DNA of 64,000 nucleotides from Sphaerisporangium sp040683095 (GTDB taxonomy: Bacteria > Actinomycetota > Actinomycetes > Streptosporangiales > Streptosporangiaceae), in contig NZ_JBFBCI010000011.1 in assembly GCF_040683095.1 (NCBI RefSeq), positions 93,354-157,353 on the forward strand. Direction: 5' to 3'. Made by a program: the position numbers and the translations under genes. Shown piece by piece: positions 36,994 through 44,918 of this stretch (its first letter is position 1; each line of letters begins with the position of its first letter). Below the pieces are notes generated by a model. It saw only the letters and a program-made list of their open reading frames with translations. It was not told the DNA's origin and searched no databases.

Positions 36994-37099
36994 GGCCGAT
37001 GTGGCGGTCGCCTCCTCGGCGAGAGGCACAACACGGCTCCAGCCGAACGGTATTCCGTGAAGGCGGTAATTGCGGCCCGGGGGACACAAACCACATCGG
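36994..37099 (-). ncRNA. Candidate structured RNA (unknown family)
   Basis: The region is closed by a perfect 10-bp stem, GCCGATGTGG with CCACATCGGC. Inside, on the minus strand, nested pairings CGCCT/AGGCG and CACGG/CCGTG plus a CCTC-TCGCC-GAGG hairpin can be drawn. A TAAAGT at about 37108-37113 sits 8 bases upstream of the stem, where a -10 element would be. A 21-bp terminator-like hairpin follows at once and the acyltransferase begins about 95 bases further on. This could be a stand-alone small RNA or a cis-regulatory leader. It does not match tRNA, SRP RNA, tmRNA or a riboswitch I know. Confidence 0.45.
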
Positions 37100-37400
37100 C
37101 TACCACCGACTTTAGCCCACTTCCGGGGGTCGTCCCTCCAGACCTGCCGCCGACAGGGGTATCCCGTGATGTCGATGTGGTGGACACCGGGGGCGGCACC
37201 GGGGGCGGCACCGGGAAACGCGGACGTCAGGGCGCCCGGCCGGGAAAATCGCGGGCGCGCGGGCGGGGCGCGGCGCGAAGAGGCTTCCGGGGAGGATCGG
37301 ACCGGATTTTGGCGCTAGAGAGTCGATCTTGACGGCGATTCGGTGACGAGGGCCGTTTGCCCTGGTTGAGCGCTAGCGGGCGCCGGTTGAGGGAAGTGGG
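37100..37400. other. Intergenic stretch without a supported gene
   Basis: Holds the possible -10 element of the RNA candidate and a 12-bp GGCGGCACCGGG tandem repeat (about 37186-37217). No reading frame here looks like a real protein. Confidence 0.5.
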
Positions 37401-37745
37401 TCAGGCTGTGGTTGACCGCCACGGGGCATGGGGCTCGGTACGGCGGGCGTCGGCGCGGACGGTGAGGGCGTAGATGGGACGACCGTTGCTGCTGAGAGGG
37501 CCGAGGTAGTGGTGGCCGGTCAGGTGGCACCAGGCGGGCAGATCGATCGGTGCGGCCGGATCGGTGGCGATGAGGTGTACGACACGGCCCGAGGGCAGGC
37601 CGGCCACCAGGCGGCTCAGCTCGATCAGCAGCTGGACGCAGCGGCGGTCACCGCCGTCCAGTACCACCGGCACGGCCCGGCCGCTGGCACCGCCATCGGC
37701 AGGGCGGCCATCCGCGGGGGCGGCGTGCGCCCGCTCGTCATTCAT
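37401..37745 (-). CDS. TusA-like sulfurtransferase-fold protein
   Basis: A 114-residue protein. After a low-complexity N-terminus (about 1-24), VVLDGGDRRCVQLLIELSRLV has the TusA/SirA beta-alpha start with Cys36 in the sulfur-carrier position, though the usual Cys-Pro is Cys-Val. GRVVHLIATDPAAPIDLPAWCHLTGHHYLG then matches the conserved second half. TusA proteins relay persulfide sulfur. Loss of the Pro is seen in divergent members, so function is uncertain. First gene of the decayed region; no strong ribosome binding site. Confidence 0.65.
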   Translation of the reverse strand: MNDERAHAAPADGRPADGGASGRAVPVVLDGGDRRCVQLLIELSRLVAGLPSGRVVHLIATDPAAPIDLPAWCHLTGHHYLGPLSSNGRPIYALTVRADARRTEPHAPWRSTTA

Positions 37746-37846
37746 GGCGTTGCCTGTCCTGTAGTGCCGGGAAGGCCGGTCAGCGGGTGGGAGACGGGAG
37801 GGCTGCGTTGATGAGGGCAGCACAGCTGCCGTCTCGATGTCGGAGG

Positions 37847-38842
37847 TCAGGGCACCAGCACGAACCGGTAGCGGGCTTGTCCGTCGCGCAGCCGGCGCAT
37901 CGCGAGGTCGGCTTGTTCGAGCGGCAGGCGTTCGAGGCGTGGCCGGACGTCGTTGGCGGCGGCGAAGTGCATGGCGTCCTCGATATCGGCGGGGGTGCCG
38001 GTGAGGTGGCCGGTGACGATCTGCGCGCTCGTCACCAGTTGCGCGACGGGTACCTGGACGGCTCCGCCGTCGACACCGATCAGGGTGAGCCGTCCGCGCA
38101 GGCGCAGACCGTTGAGCAACGCGCTGATCGGCCCGGAGGTGGGCGCTGTGCACAGGATCAGGTCGGCGCCGCCGAGTTCCGCCAGCGTCTGGCCCGCGTT
38201 TTGTGTTGTGGCGTCGATGTAGTGGTGGGCCCCCAATTCGGCGGCGTCGTGCTTGCGGCCGGTGCCGCGGGCGATCGCGACGAGCTCGTGTCCCATGCGG
38301 GCGGCGAACTGCACGGCGAGATGACCGAGACCGCCGAGGCCGTACACGGCGATCCGGGAGCCGGGCGGCAGGTCGGCCTCGCGGATCGCGGTGAACGTGG
38401 TCACGCCGGCACAGCCCATCGGCGCCGCGTCCGCCTCGCTCAATCCGTCGGGGATGCGGGCGAGCGCTTCGATGGGAACCGTCACCGTGTCGGCCCAGCC
38501 TCCCGGGTAGGACAGGCCCGGGATGCGGCGTTGCCAGCAGTGCACCTGGTCGCCGGTGCGGCACGCGTGGCAGTGCCCGCAGCTGCCGCCGGACCAGCCG
38601 ATCGCGACACGGTCGCCCGTTTTCCAGCCGGCGGCGGGTGCGCCGGTCGCGTCGATCAAGCCGGCGATCTCGTGTCCCGGTTGATCGGGAAGCCGCCGGC
38701 GGGTTCAGGGGCGTTCACGGTGCCGAGGTCGGCGCCGCACACTCCGCTGGCGCTCACCCGCACCCGGAACGCAGCCGGGTTCCGGATCGGTGATCGCTAC
38801 CTCGACGGGGCGAAGGGGCGCGCCGGGTTCGGTGACCGCCAT
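37847..38842 (-). pseudogene. Zinc-type alcohol dehydrogenase (MDR), frameshifted
   Basis: An NAD(P)-dependent medium-chain dehydrogenase broken by two frameshifts near its 5' end. Frame 1 from ATG 38842 reads MAVTEPGAPLRPVEVAITDP. Frame 2 continues FRVRVSASGVCGADLGTVNA with the catalytic zinc Cys. Frame 3, open from about 38670 to 37847, reads PGHEIAGLIDATGAPAAGWK, then the structural-zinc cysteines GGSCGHCHACRTGDQVHC, the Rossmann motif VYGLGGLGHLAVQFA and the C-terminus. An intact version would be about 330 residues. Either the gene is dead or the sequence has two local errors; the surrounding decay favours a real pseudogene. Confidence 0.8.
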
Positions 38843-38981
38843 GCGGCGGAACGTGTTTGACAACGCGCTCTCCCTCTTCATCGAAACGCATGCGCACGCG
38901 CTCCGGGCATTCATGAACGATATGGGCGGCCTGGTGGGTGCAGGTAGGTGTCCAGTGTGAATCGGGCGGTAGCCTCCGGTT

Positions 38982-39430
38982 ATGGCTGAGCGGTTGAACC
39001 TGGAGGCGTTGCGGTATGCGCGGTCGGTGGCGCACGCCCGGTCGTTCTCGGCGGCCGCGCGCGCTCACGGGATCACGCAGCCTGCGTTGTCGAACGCGGT
39101 CGCCCGGCTGGAGGAGCGCCTCGGGGTGCGGTTGTTCGAGCGGTCCACCCGGGGCGTGACCTTGACCGCCGAGGCGGTGCGGCTGATCCCGCTGGTCGAC
39201 ACCGCTCTGTCGGCGCTGGATGCGATCACTGCCGAGGCGCGGCGGATCGCCGACCCGGAGGCGCCCCGCATTCACCTGGGCGTGTCCCCGCTGATCAGCC
39301 CCGATTTGGTCGCCCGGGCCTTCAGCGCCGTCCGCCAGCTACCGGTTCCGGGGGATCTGGTGCTGCGGGAGGCGAACATGGCCGACCTGCACGACGCGCT
39401 CACCGAGGGGGATCTCGACATCATCGAGCA
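38982..39430 (+). pseudogene. LysR-family regulator, C-terminally truncated
   Basis: The N-terminal HTH is intact (LNLEALRYARSVAHARSFSA, HGITQPALSNAVARLEERLG, LFERSTRGVTLTAEA). The effector-binding domain runs only to about residue 148 (LREANMADLHDALTEGDLDI) and is then replaced by unrelated sequence; the frame stops at 39491 after about 20 foreign residues. A normal LysR protein has about 300 residues. It is divergent from the broken alcohol dehydrogenase, a typical regulator-target pair, so both decayed together. Confidence 0.8.
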
Positions 39431-39597
39431 AGGAGCTGCTGGTTCGCGACGAGGACGTGCAGGTCCTGCACGGGTTCGCCACCGCCGCTGACGCAAAGGC
39501 GTACCTGTCCAGCGAGCTGTTCACCCAGGACGTCGTCGCCGCTCTGCAGCCTTACCTGAACGGGGCTCCGGACGTGCGCATCTACGAGACCGCCTGA
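39427..39597 (+). pseudogene. C-terminal fragment of an antibiotic-biosynthesis-monooxygenase-like protein
   Basis: In a frame different from LysR the sequence reads KELLVRDEDVQVLHGFATA, ADAKAYLSSELFTQDVV and PYLNGAPDVRIYETA before a stop. This is the C-terminal strand-helix part typical of ABM/dimeric alpha-beta-barrel proteins. No start or N-terminus is present: it is joined directly to the truncated lysR, indicating a deletion between two same-strand genes. Confidence 0.55.
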
Positions 39598-39683
39598 GGC
39601 GGCCGCCGTAAGACGGTGGCGTCCCATCACGAGGTCGGCGCCACCATTGGGGCACGCACCCTGACCTGGAACCGTGCACGGCG

Positions 39684-40379
39684 GTGACCCCGGTCACGGG
39701 TATCCGCCGCAACGGCGGCACGGTCGAGGTGCGAACGGTTGCCGGGTGCCTGAACGCCGGCCAGGTCGTGCTGGCGATCCCGCCGGCGCTCGCTACGGCG
39801 AGCATCGACTTCCACGGCGCACTGGAGCCGGAGCTGGCACGTCTCGCCGAGGCCACCCCGGTCTGGATGGGCGGCTTGGTCAAGGTCGTGGCCACCCACC
39901 GCACCACGTTCTGGCGGGCAGCGGGCCTGGCGGGAACGGCGATCAGCTGGACCGGCCCGTTGCGGGAGATCCACGACATGTCCGGCCCGGACGGCTCGCC
40001 GGCCGCCCTGTTCGGGTTCGCTCCCGCCGCCGGTCCCGGATTCGCGACGGCCGTGACCGCCCAGCTGGCGCAGCTGTTCGGCCAGGAGGCGGCCCAGCCC
40101 GAAGCACTGCACGTGCATGACTGGAGCAGCGAACGGTGGACCTCGCCGCCCGGGGCGCAGCACCTGACGGACTACGGCCTGTTCGGGCATCCGCTCTACC
40201 AGCGGCCCGCGCTGGCCGGCCGATTGCACTGGGCATCGACCGAAACCGCCACCAGCCACGCCGGCCACGTCGAAGGCGCCCTCGTCGCCGGCGAGCAGGC
40301 CGCCCGCGCCGTCCTCGCAGCCCATATCGCGCAGCGAGCCGGTGCGAGACCGGCGGCCGGGCTCGGGAGATCATGGTGA
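39684..40379 (+). pseudogene. C-terminal half of an FAD-dependent amine oxidase
   Basis: The frame encodes the substrate- and C-terminal FAD-binding portions of a monoamine-oxidase-like flavoenzyme: AGQVVLAIPPALA, WTSPPGAQHLTDYGLFGHPLYQ, and the terminal FAD motif LHWASTETATSHAGHVEGALVAGEQAA. The N-terminal GxGxxG dinucleotide-binding half (about 200 residues) is absent upstream, where only the ABM fragment and 86 bases without homology lie. A GTG at 39684 gives an open frame but the product could not bind FAD normally. Confidence 0.78.
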
Positions 40380-40505
40380 CGGCTCGGCGCGGGGCGTCCC
40401 ACCCGCCAGCCGTACCGGCCGACCCGGCCCCACCGCACGCGCCACACCCCTGCCCCAAGGCCGGCGTCCTTGTGACCACCCGCACGACGATCGGATGTGA
40501 CCGCA

Positions 40506-41042
40506 ATGTATGAGATCCCGCATCTGCTGGCGGAGTACGACCGCGCCCGTGCCTACACCGACGAGCTCTGGCGCGACCTGACGACCGAGGAACTGCACTG
40601 GCGCCCGGAGCAGAACTTCAGCCCCATTGGCTGGCACCTCGGGCACCAGGCGCACGTGGCCCATTTCATGATCCGTAACCTCACCGCGGCCGAACCGAGC
40701 CCCGCACCCGACCTGGACGACCTCATGGACTCCGCCAACCCGGAAGCCACCCGGCTGCCCCTGCCGGACCCCCGGCGACTGGCCGATTTCCGGGCCACCG
40801 TCGGCGAACGCGTCCATGCCCGCATGAACGCCATCGGAGCCGGAGACGTCGGTGCCCCCGCCCAGCTCAAGATCATCGCGCAGACCCTGCTCATGGCGAT
40901 CATCAACCACGAGTACCAGCACGACCGCTGGATCGGCGAGGTCCGCAACCGCGACCTCGGCCACGCCCTGCCCGACGCCCCGATCTCCGATCGGCTCACC
41001 ACCATCGACGGATACCTGGTCGTCTGCGGATGGAACGCATGA
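40506..41042 (+). CDS. DinB-family protein
   Basis: A 178-residue four-helix-bundle protein of the DinB/EgtB-N superfamily. The metal-binding His residues can be seen in IGWHLGHQAHVAHFM and NHEYQHDRWIGEV, giving a three-His pattern. Members include thiol-dependent transferases and the N-terminal domain of EgtB; here it stands alone. It is one of the few complete genes in the decayed region. ATG at 40506 is preferred over a GTG three codons upstream; no strong ribosome binding site. Confidence 0.75.
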   Translation: MYEIPHLLAEYDRARAYTDELWRDLTTEELHWRPEQNFSPIGWHLGHQAHVAHFMIRNLTAAEPSPAPDLDDLMDSANPEATRLPLPDPRRLADFRATVGERVHARMNAIGAGDVGAPAQLKIIAQTLLMAIINHEYQHDRWIGEVRNRDLGHALPDAPISDRLTTIDGYLVVCGWNA

Positions 41043-41217
41043 TCACACCCACGCGCCGGTCATGAGCGTCTGGCCCCGAGCAGCTTCGTGAGCATCGCCG
41101 ATCCAGCCAAGCCGCAGCCGCGCTCTGTCCCTGCCGCTCACGCCCAACCGCCACCGGCCGAGCCGTCGGCTCGCCCGGTAATTTTCCGCCCCACTATGGA
41201 CCTTTGAAAGCACATCT

Positions 41218-41400
41218 ATGCCTCACATGCGAGACGTGATCGACCAGACCATCCAGCAGGAGGTGCTGGTCGCCGGCAGCCCTATGCCAGCGGACACCGA
41301 GGTGGCATGGCCAGCCCCATACCGAGCCATGGCCCGGATCCTGCAACAGACAGCCGCCGGGCACACCCTGGAGGCCGACCTCGTGGAGTTCCTCACGTGA
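41218..41400 (+). CDS. Small hypothetical protein, 60 residues
   Basis: MPHMRDVIDQTIQQEVLVAG, then PAPYRAMARILQQTAAGHTL and EADLVEFLT. No membrane segment or known motif. Its stop codon overlaps the start of the DsbA-like pseudogene by four bases (GTGA), so the two were translationally coupled. The 175 bases upstream hold nothing recognisable. Confidence 0.4.
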   Translation: MPHMRDVIDQTIQQEVLVAGSPMPADTEVAWPAPYRAMARILQQTAAGHTLEADLVEFLT

Positions 41401-41827
41401 GCGAGCGCACCACGTCGACCCCCAGTACGACGAAGACCCGGACCGGCACCGAGCAGAGCCGCTCACGCACCGTGCGGCTGATCACCGTGTCGCTCGGGAT
41501 ACTCGTTGTCGCCGTGGCCGGGATCCTGGCACAAACGTCGCAGCAAACCGTGTCCCAGCCGCACACCAGCGCCGCGACACCGGCCGCCACTCCCACCACG
41601 ACAACAAGCCAGAGCCCACAGGCGCAACTGGTACGGCGCGACCCCAACGACCCCGCCGCGGTCGGCCCGGTGGACAGACGCTCCCGTCGTGCTCATCGAG
41701 TACGCCGACTTCACCTGCAAGTACTGCGCCGCCTTCGCCGAGCAGACCCTGCCCGCGCCCTCCTGGCGCAGTACGTCGAGCAGGGCAAACTGTTCCGCCA
41801 ACTCATCGACGCCCAGCTGGCCGACTG
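41397..41827 (+). pseudogene. DsbA-like thioredoxin-fold membrane protein, two frameshifts and truncated
   Basis: Frame 1 from GTG 41397 has a membrane anchor (VRLITVSLGILVVAVAGILA, about residues 26-45), a Thr/Pro linker and DPNDPAAVGPVD. It then shifts to a second frame, APVVLIEYADFTCKYCAAFA with the active-site CxxC, and back to the first for LLAQYVEQGKLF. This is the order of exported DsbA/Thioredoxin_4 oxidoreductases. The remaining C-terminal 120 residues are missing and replaced by an unrelated tail. Confidence 0.7.
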
Positions 41828-42025
41828 CTGCCCATCGGCACCCAATACGCCCTCGAAACCGGCATCGCCCGGCTCGGCGCCGACACCTCCAACGTCGCCG
41901 TCGTCATCGCCGCCGCCGTGCTCATCGTGCTCGCCGGCGCTTTCCGGCTGCTACGCCGCCACCGCTCCCGCACCGGTCCCACCGTCGCGACCGACGCCCC
42001 CGCCGTCACTTCCCGGCGCCGCTGA
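41828..42025 (+). pseudogene. C-terminal membrane-helix fragment of an unidentified gene
   Basis: A third frame reads LPIGTQYALETGIARLGADT, then VAVVIAAAVLIVLAGAFRLL followed by a basic tail and a stop at 42023-42025. It looks like the last transmembrane helix of a polytopic protein. DsbA genes often neighbour ccdA, so a CcdA tail is possible, but this is a guess. It directly abuts and overlaps the GNAT fragment. Confidence 0.4.
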
Positions 42026-42477
42026 CCCGGGCCGAGAGCGACGCGCTGGCCGAACGCGCCCGCACCCGCCTGCAGGAGCACGGGTTCGGCCTGTGGGTGG
42101 TGGAGGTACGCGAGACCGGGGAGTTCGCGGGGTTCACCGGCTTGGCCTGGCAGCGGTTCCAGGCGCCGTTCACCCCGGCGGTGGAGGTCGGCTGGCGGCT
42201 GCGCCGCGCTGCGTGGGGCCGGGGGTACGCCACCGAGGCGGCGGGCGCGGCCCTGGACCACGGGTTCGGGCCCGCGGGCCTGACGGAGGTGATCTCCATG
42301 ACCGCGGTGTCCAACCTGCGCTCCCAGGCCGTCATGCGGCGCCTGGGCATGACGCGCGACCCGGCCGAGGACTTCGAGCACCCGAGCGTCCCGCCGGGCC
42401 ATCCTGTGCGCCCGCACGTGCTCTACCGGCTCGGCGCCGCCGACTGGCTGCGCCGCCGCGCCGCCTCCGCGGGCTGA
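42007..42477 (+). pseudogene. GNAT N-acetyltransferase lacking its N-terminus
   Basis: The frame begins at homology HFPAPLTRAESDALAERA and continues through EVGWRLRRAAWGRGYATEAA (acetyl-CoA P-loop motif A, R-x-x-W-G-x-G-Y-A), SNLRSQAVMRRLGM and HVLYRLGAADW. RimJ/RimL-type enzymes have about 35 further residues and a start codon before this point. Upstream the frame holds only out-of-frame DsbA-type sequence, so this is a 5'-truncated remnant fused to foreign DNA, unless a GTG inside is used. Confidence 0.75.
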
Positions 42478-42493
42478 GCGCCGCCAGGGGGCC

Positions 42494-43480
42494 TCACCCG
42501 CCCGGCCTGAGGGGGCGGGCGGCGGGCATCTCCAGCCGGTCCACCGCCTCGCGGCGCCGGGACTCGGGGCGGCGGTCGTAGCGGGCGGTGGTGACGGGGG
42601 AGGCGTGGCCGACCAGCGCCTGCGCCGTGGCCAGATCGACCCCGGCGTCCAGCAGTTCGCCGATGAACGTACGCCGGAAGTCGTGCGGGGTGCGCTTGGC
42701 CGCCCCGGCCGCGGCCAGCCGGCGGGTCAGGATGTCGGCGATGGCCTGCCCGGTCATCGCGGCCGGCCGCCCGCCGGGTGCGCGCAGCCGCCCGGCCTTG
42801 TTGATCGACGGGAACAGCGCCCCCGGCGCCGCCCCGCGCACCGCCAGCCAGGCCTCGATGCGCGCCACGGCCTCGCGGGTGAGGTAGACCAGGCGTTCCT
42901 TGTCGCGCTTGCCGCGCACGCGCAGGGAACGCGCCGCGGGGTCGTAGTCGTCCAGCGCCAGCCCGGCGATCTCGGCGCGGCGACAGCCGGTGGAGTACAG
43001 CACCGCCAGCAGCGCGCCGTCGCGCGCCCCGGCGGGGGAGTCGTCGCGGTCGCAGGCGGCCAGGGCGGCCCCGGCGACCTCGGCGGGGACGTGCTGCCCG
43101 GCGGGCAGGCGGCTGTGGCGGACGGTGGGCAGGTCGGCGGCGCGGTGGTACTCCTCGGCGGTCATCTGGCCAAGGCGCCAGGCCTCGCGCATGACCCGGC
43201 GCAGCGCGACCAGATGCTTGTTGACGTAAGCCGGGGACCAGCCCTGCTCGGTGAGGATCGTGCGGATGCGCACGGTGTGCTCGTAGCGCAGCAGGTGCCA
43301 GGGCTGGCCGGCGCCGGTGGCCGCCTGGTCGCCGGTGATGACCCGGGCGACCCGGTCCAGGCAGCCGCGCATCGTGCGCCGGGACTCGGCGCCGGTCAGG
43401 GAGTCGAGGTAGACCCGGTAGGGGTCGCCGTCGCGCGCGATCGCGCCGGGCCCGGGGTCGCGTACGGCGGGTGCGTCCAC
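42494..43480 (-). CDS. Tyrosine recombinase/integrase (XerC/D-like)
   Basis: A 328-residue site-specific recombinase. The N-terminal SAM-like core-binding domain (about 20-135) is followed by a catalytic domain with all active-site residues: Arg in STGCRRAEIAGL, Lys in RGKRDKERLVYL, His and Arg in TPHDFRRTF, His in ALVGHASPVTTARY and the nucleophilic Tyr of the same segment. It resembles Xer-type and stand-alone integrases of mobile islands rather than phage lambda-type large integrases. It sits at the edge of the PKS island, and the dispersed motif lies 53 bases upstream of its start. No excisionase gene was seen. Confidence 0.88.
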   Translation of the reverse strand: MDAPAVRDPGPGAIARDGDPYRVYLDSLTGAESRRTMRGCLDRVARVITGDQAATGAGQPWHLLRYEHTVRIRTILTEQGWSPAYVNKHLVALRRVMREAWRLGQMTAEEYHRAADLPTVRHSRLPAGQHVPAEVAGAALAACDRDDSPAGARDGALLAVLYSTGCRRAEIAGLALDDYDPAARSLRVRGKRDKERLVYLTREAVARIEAWLAVRGAAPGALFPSINKAGRLRAPGGRPAAMTGQAIADILTRRLAAAGAAKRTPHDFRRTFIGELLDAGVDLATAQALVGHASPVTTARYDRRPESRRREAVDRLEMPAARPLRPGG

Positions 43481-43532
43481 GTGACGATCTTAGACCGGCC
43501 CGCATCCGCCGGGCCTCCCGATCCCCTCTTAT

Positions 43533-43551
43533 TGATCTACATCGTAAAGGC
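43533..43551 (+). repeat. Dispersed motif copy 2 (left edge of PKS island)
   Basis: TTGATCTACATCGTAAAGGC; 18 of 20 bases equal the copy at 57055. It contains the stop codon of the minus-strand marR gene and lies upstream of the integrase gene. It could be a recombination core, a TetR/MarR-type operator, or both. Confidence 0.55.
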
Positions 43552-44175
43552 GTCCGGCCGGGTGCCGATCGACGCGACCAGGTCGGTGAGCCTGCGGCCC
43601 TCCGCCAGCAACCCCGCGACGAGGGTCAGATCATCGCAGGCCAGGCGGGCGCGGGACTGCCAGGTCTCGCGCAGCTCCCGCAGGGCGGGCTCGGCACGCG
43701 CCCGGTACGCCGGCAGGTCGGGGTGGACCAGCACGCGGCCCGGCGTGCCGCGGCGGGCGGCGCAGCCCCGGCGTTCCAGCCGGTCCACGGCCCGGGCGGC
43801 GGCGTCGCCGGACAGGCCGGCCGCGGCGGCCAGCTCGCGCGTCCGCAGCGGCCCCTGGCGTGACAGCGCGCACAGGCAGCGGAACTCCTCCGGCTCCAGC
43901 CCGGCGCGGGCGGCCAGGGCCTCGACCAGCCGCCGGGCCTGGGCGAACAGGGCGGCGGCCTCGCGCTCGACGGCTTCGAGGACCCCAACGCCCGCGTCGC
44001 CGTGCTCACCGGGCCGACCGGGCCCGCCGTGCTCTGCGGGGCGGGCCGGTTCGCCGGTGTCCTCACTCTCCACGGTCGTAGGACCGGCCTGGTGTGGTGC
44101 GCGGGTCTGGTCGCGGGCCGTCCGGTGGGGCGCCCGTCCGGATCGTCGCGGGGGCGGGGCGGAGTCGTTGGCCAT
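43537..44175 (-). CDS. MarR-family transcriptional regulator
   Basis: A 212-residue protein. The first 60 residues are low complexity (Pro/Arg/Gly/Glu). The winged HTH follows with GLEPEEFRCLCALSRQGPLRTRELAAAAG and AARAVDRLERRGCAARRGTPGRVLVH, then a C-terminal dimerisation helix. ATG at 44175 follows AAGGGAGTGACC. Its last codons and stop (FTM-stop) are formed by the dispersed motif, so the true family C-terminus may have been replaced. It sits between the integrase and the PKS operon and may regulate either. Confidence 0.75.
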   Translation of the reverse strand: MANDSAPPPRRSGRAPHRTARDQTRAPHQAGPTTVESEDTGEPARPAEHGGPGRPGEHGDAGVGVLEAVEREAAALFAQARRLVEALAARAGLEPEEFRCLCALSRQGPLRTRELAAAAGLSGDAAARAVDRLERRGCAARRGTPGRVLVHPDLPAYRARAEPALRELRETWQSRARLACDDLTLVAGLLAEGRRLTDLVASIGTRPDAFTM

Positions 44176-44322
44176 GGTCGCGGTCACTCCCTTCGCGGCG
44201 GGGCCCGGCCGCCGGTGTGGCGTCCGGGCCCGGGTACGGCGGAGCGTGATGCTCACCGGCTCGCCGTCCCGCCGATCGGGCCGCCGGTGCGGGGCGGCGT
44301 CGCGGCGGGCCGGCGGGCGGTG

Positions 44323-44703
44323 TCACATCCGGGCCGGCTGGGTCTCGCCGGACGACTGGGTGAGGCAGCGCATCGTGGCGTTGCGGAAGAACGCGGCGAA
44401 GCCGTCGGCGGTGCCGGTGTCGCGGGCGTCGGCGAGGTAGGGCACGATGCGGTCCTCGACGGCGTGCACGTGCCGCTGGGAGGCCAGGTGCCGGGCGATG
44501 CCGGCGAAGTCGCCCTCGTAGTGGATGACCCGGACCAGCACGTCGTCCTTGACGAACACGCCGGTGCCGAGCAGGCGGGCGGTCTCGCGGCCGTGCTCGT
44601 CGGTGACGATGGGCGATTCCAGGGCCGGGGCGTCGCCGAAGACATCGGCGAGCTCGTCCTCGTGGCCGGGTTGGACGCGGAAAGTGATCATCGCGTAGGG
44701 CAT
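44323..44703 (-). CDS. SchA/CurD-like domain protein
   Basis: A 126-residue dimeric alpha-beta-barrel-type protein (MPYAMITFRVQPGHEDELAD, LLGTGVFVKDDVLVRVIHYE, IARHLASQRHVHAVEDRIVPYL) of the SchA/CurD family found in whiE-type spore pigment and curamycin clusters, where members are thought to assist polyketide cyclisation or oxidation. GGAGGTATCCG precedes the ATG at 44703. Last gene of the PKS operon, 215 bases downstream of the double-ABM gene. The gap has repeats of GGTAGCCGGC but no gene. Confidence 0.82.
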   Translation of the reverse strand: MPYAMITFRVQPGHEDELADVFGDAPALESPIVTDEHGRETARLLGTGVFVKDDVLVRVIHYEGDFAGIARHLASQRHVHAVEDRIVPYLADARDTGTADGFAAFFRNATMRCLTQSSGETQPARM

Positions 44704-44918
44704 CGGATACCTCCATGGGACACGTCGTTGCGGGTCGTGGCAGATCTCGGCGGGGCGTGCGGGCCGCGGGGATCGCCCGGTGCCGGAGCGATCCCCGCGG
44801 CCGGCGCCCGCCCGGACGGCACACCCGTCGGCCCGGACGGGCGGCCGGGGTTCGGCAGGCGGCCCGGTAGCCGGCCTGGTAGCCGGCTGGGTAGGGCTCG
44901 GTAAGCCGGCCGGGCGGC

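Noticed and set aside
36994..37099. tRNA or SRP RNA reading of the structured segment
   Set aside because: No T-loop GGTTCRANYCC, no anticodon arm geometry and no SRP GGAAGCAG-type loop on either strand.
39684..40379. A complete small flavoprotein gene
   Set aside because: The N-terminal FAD-binding half is absent, so the GTG-initiated frame is a truncated amine oxidase.
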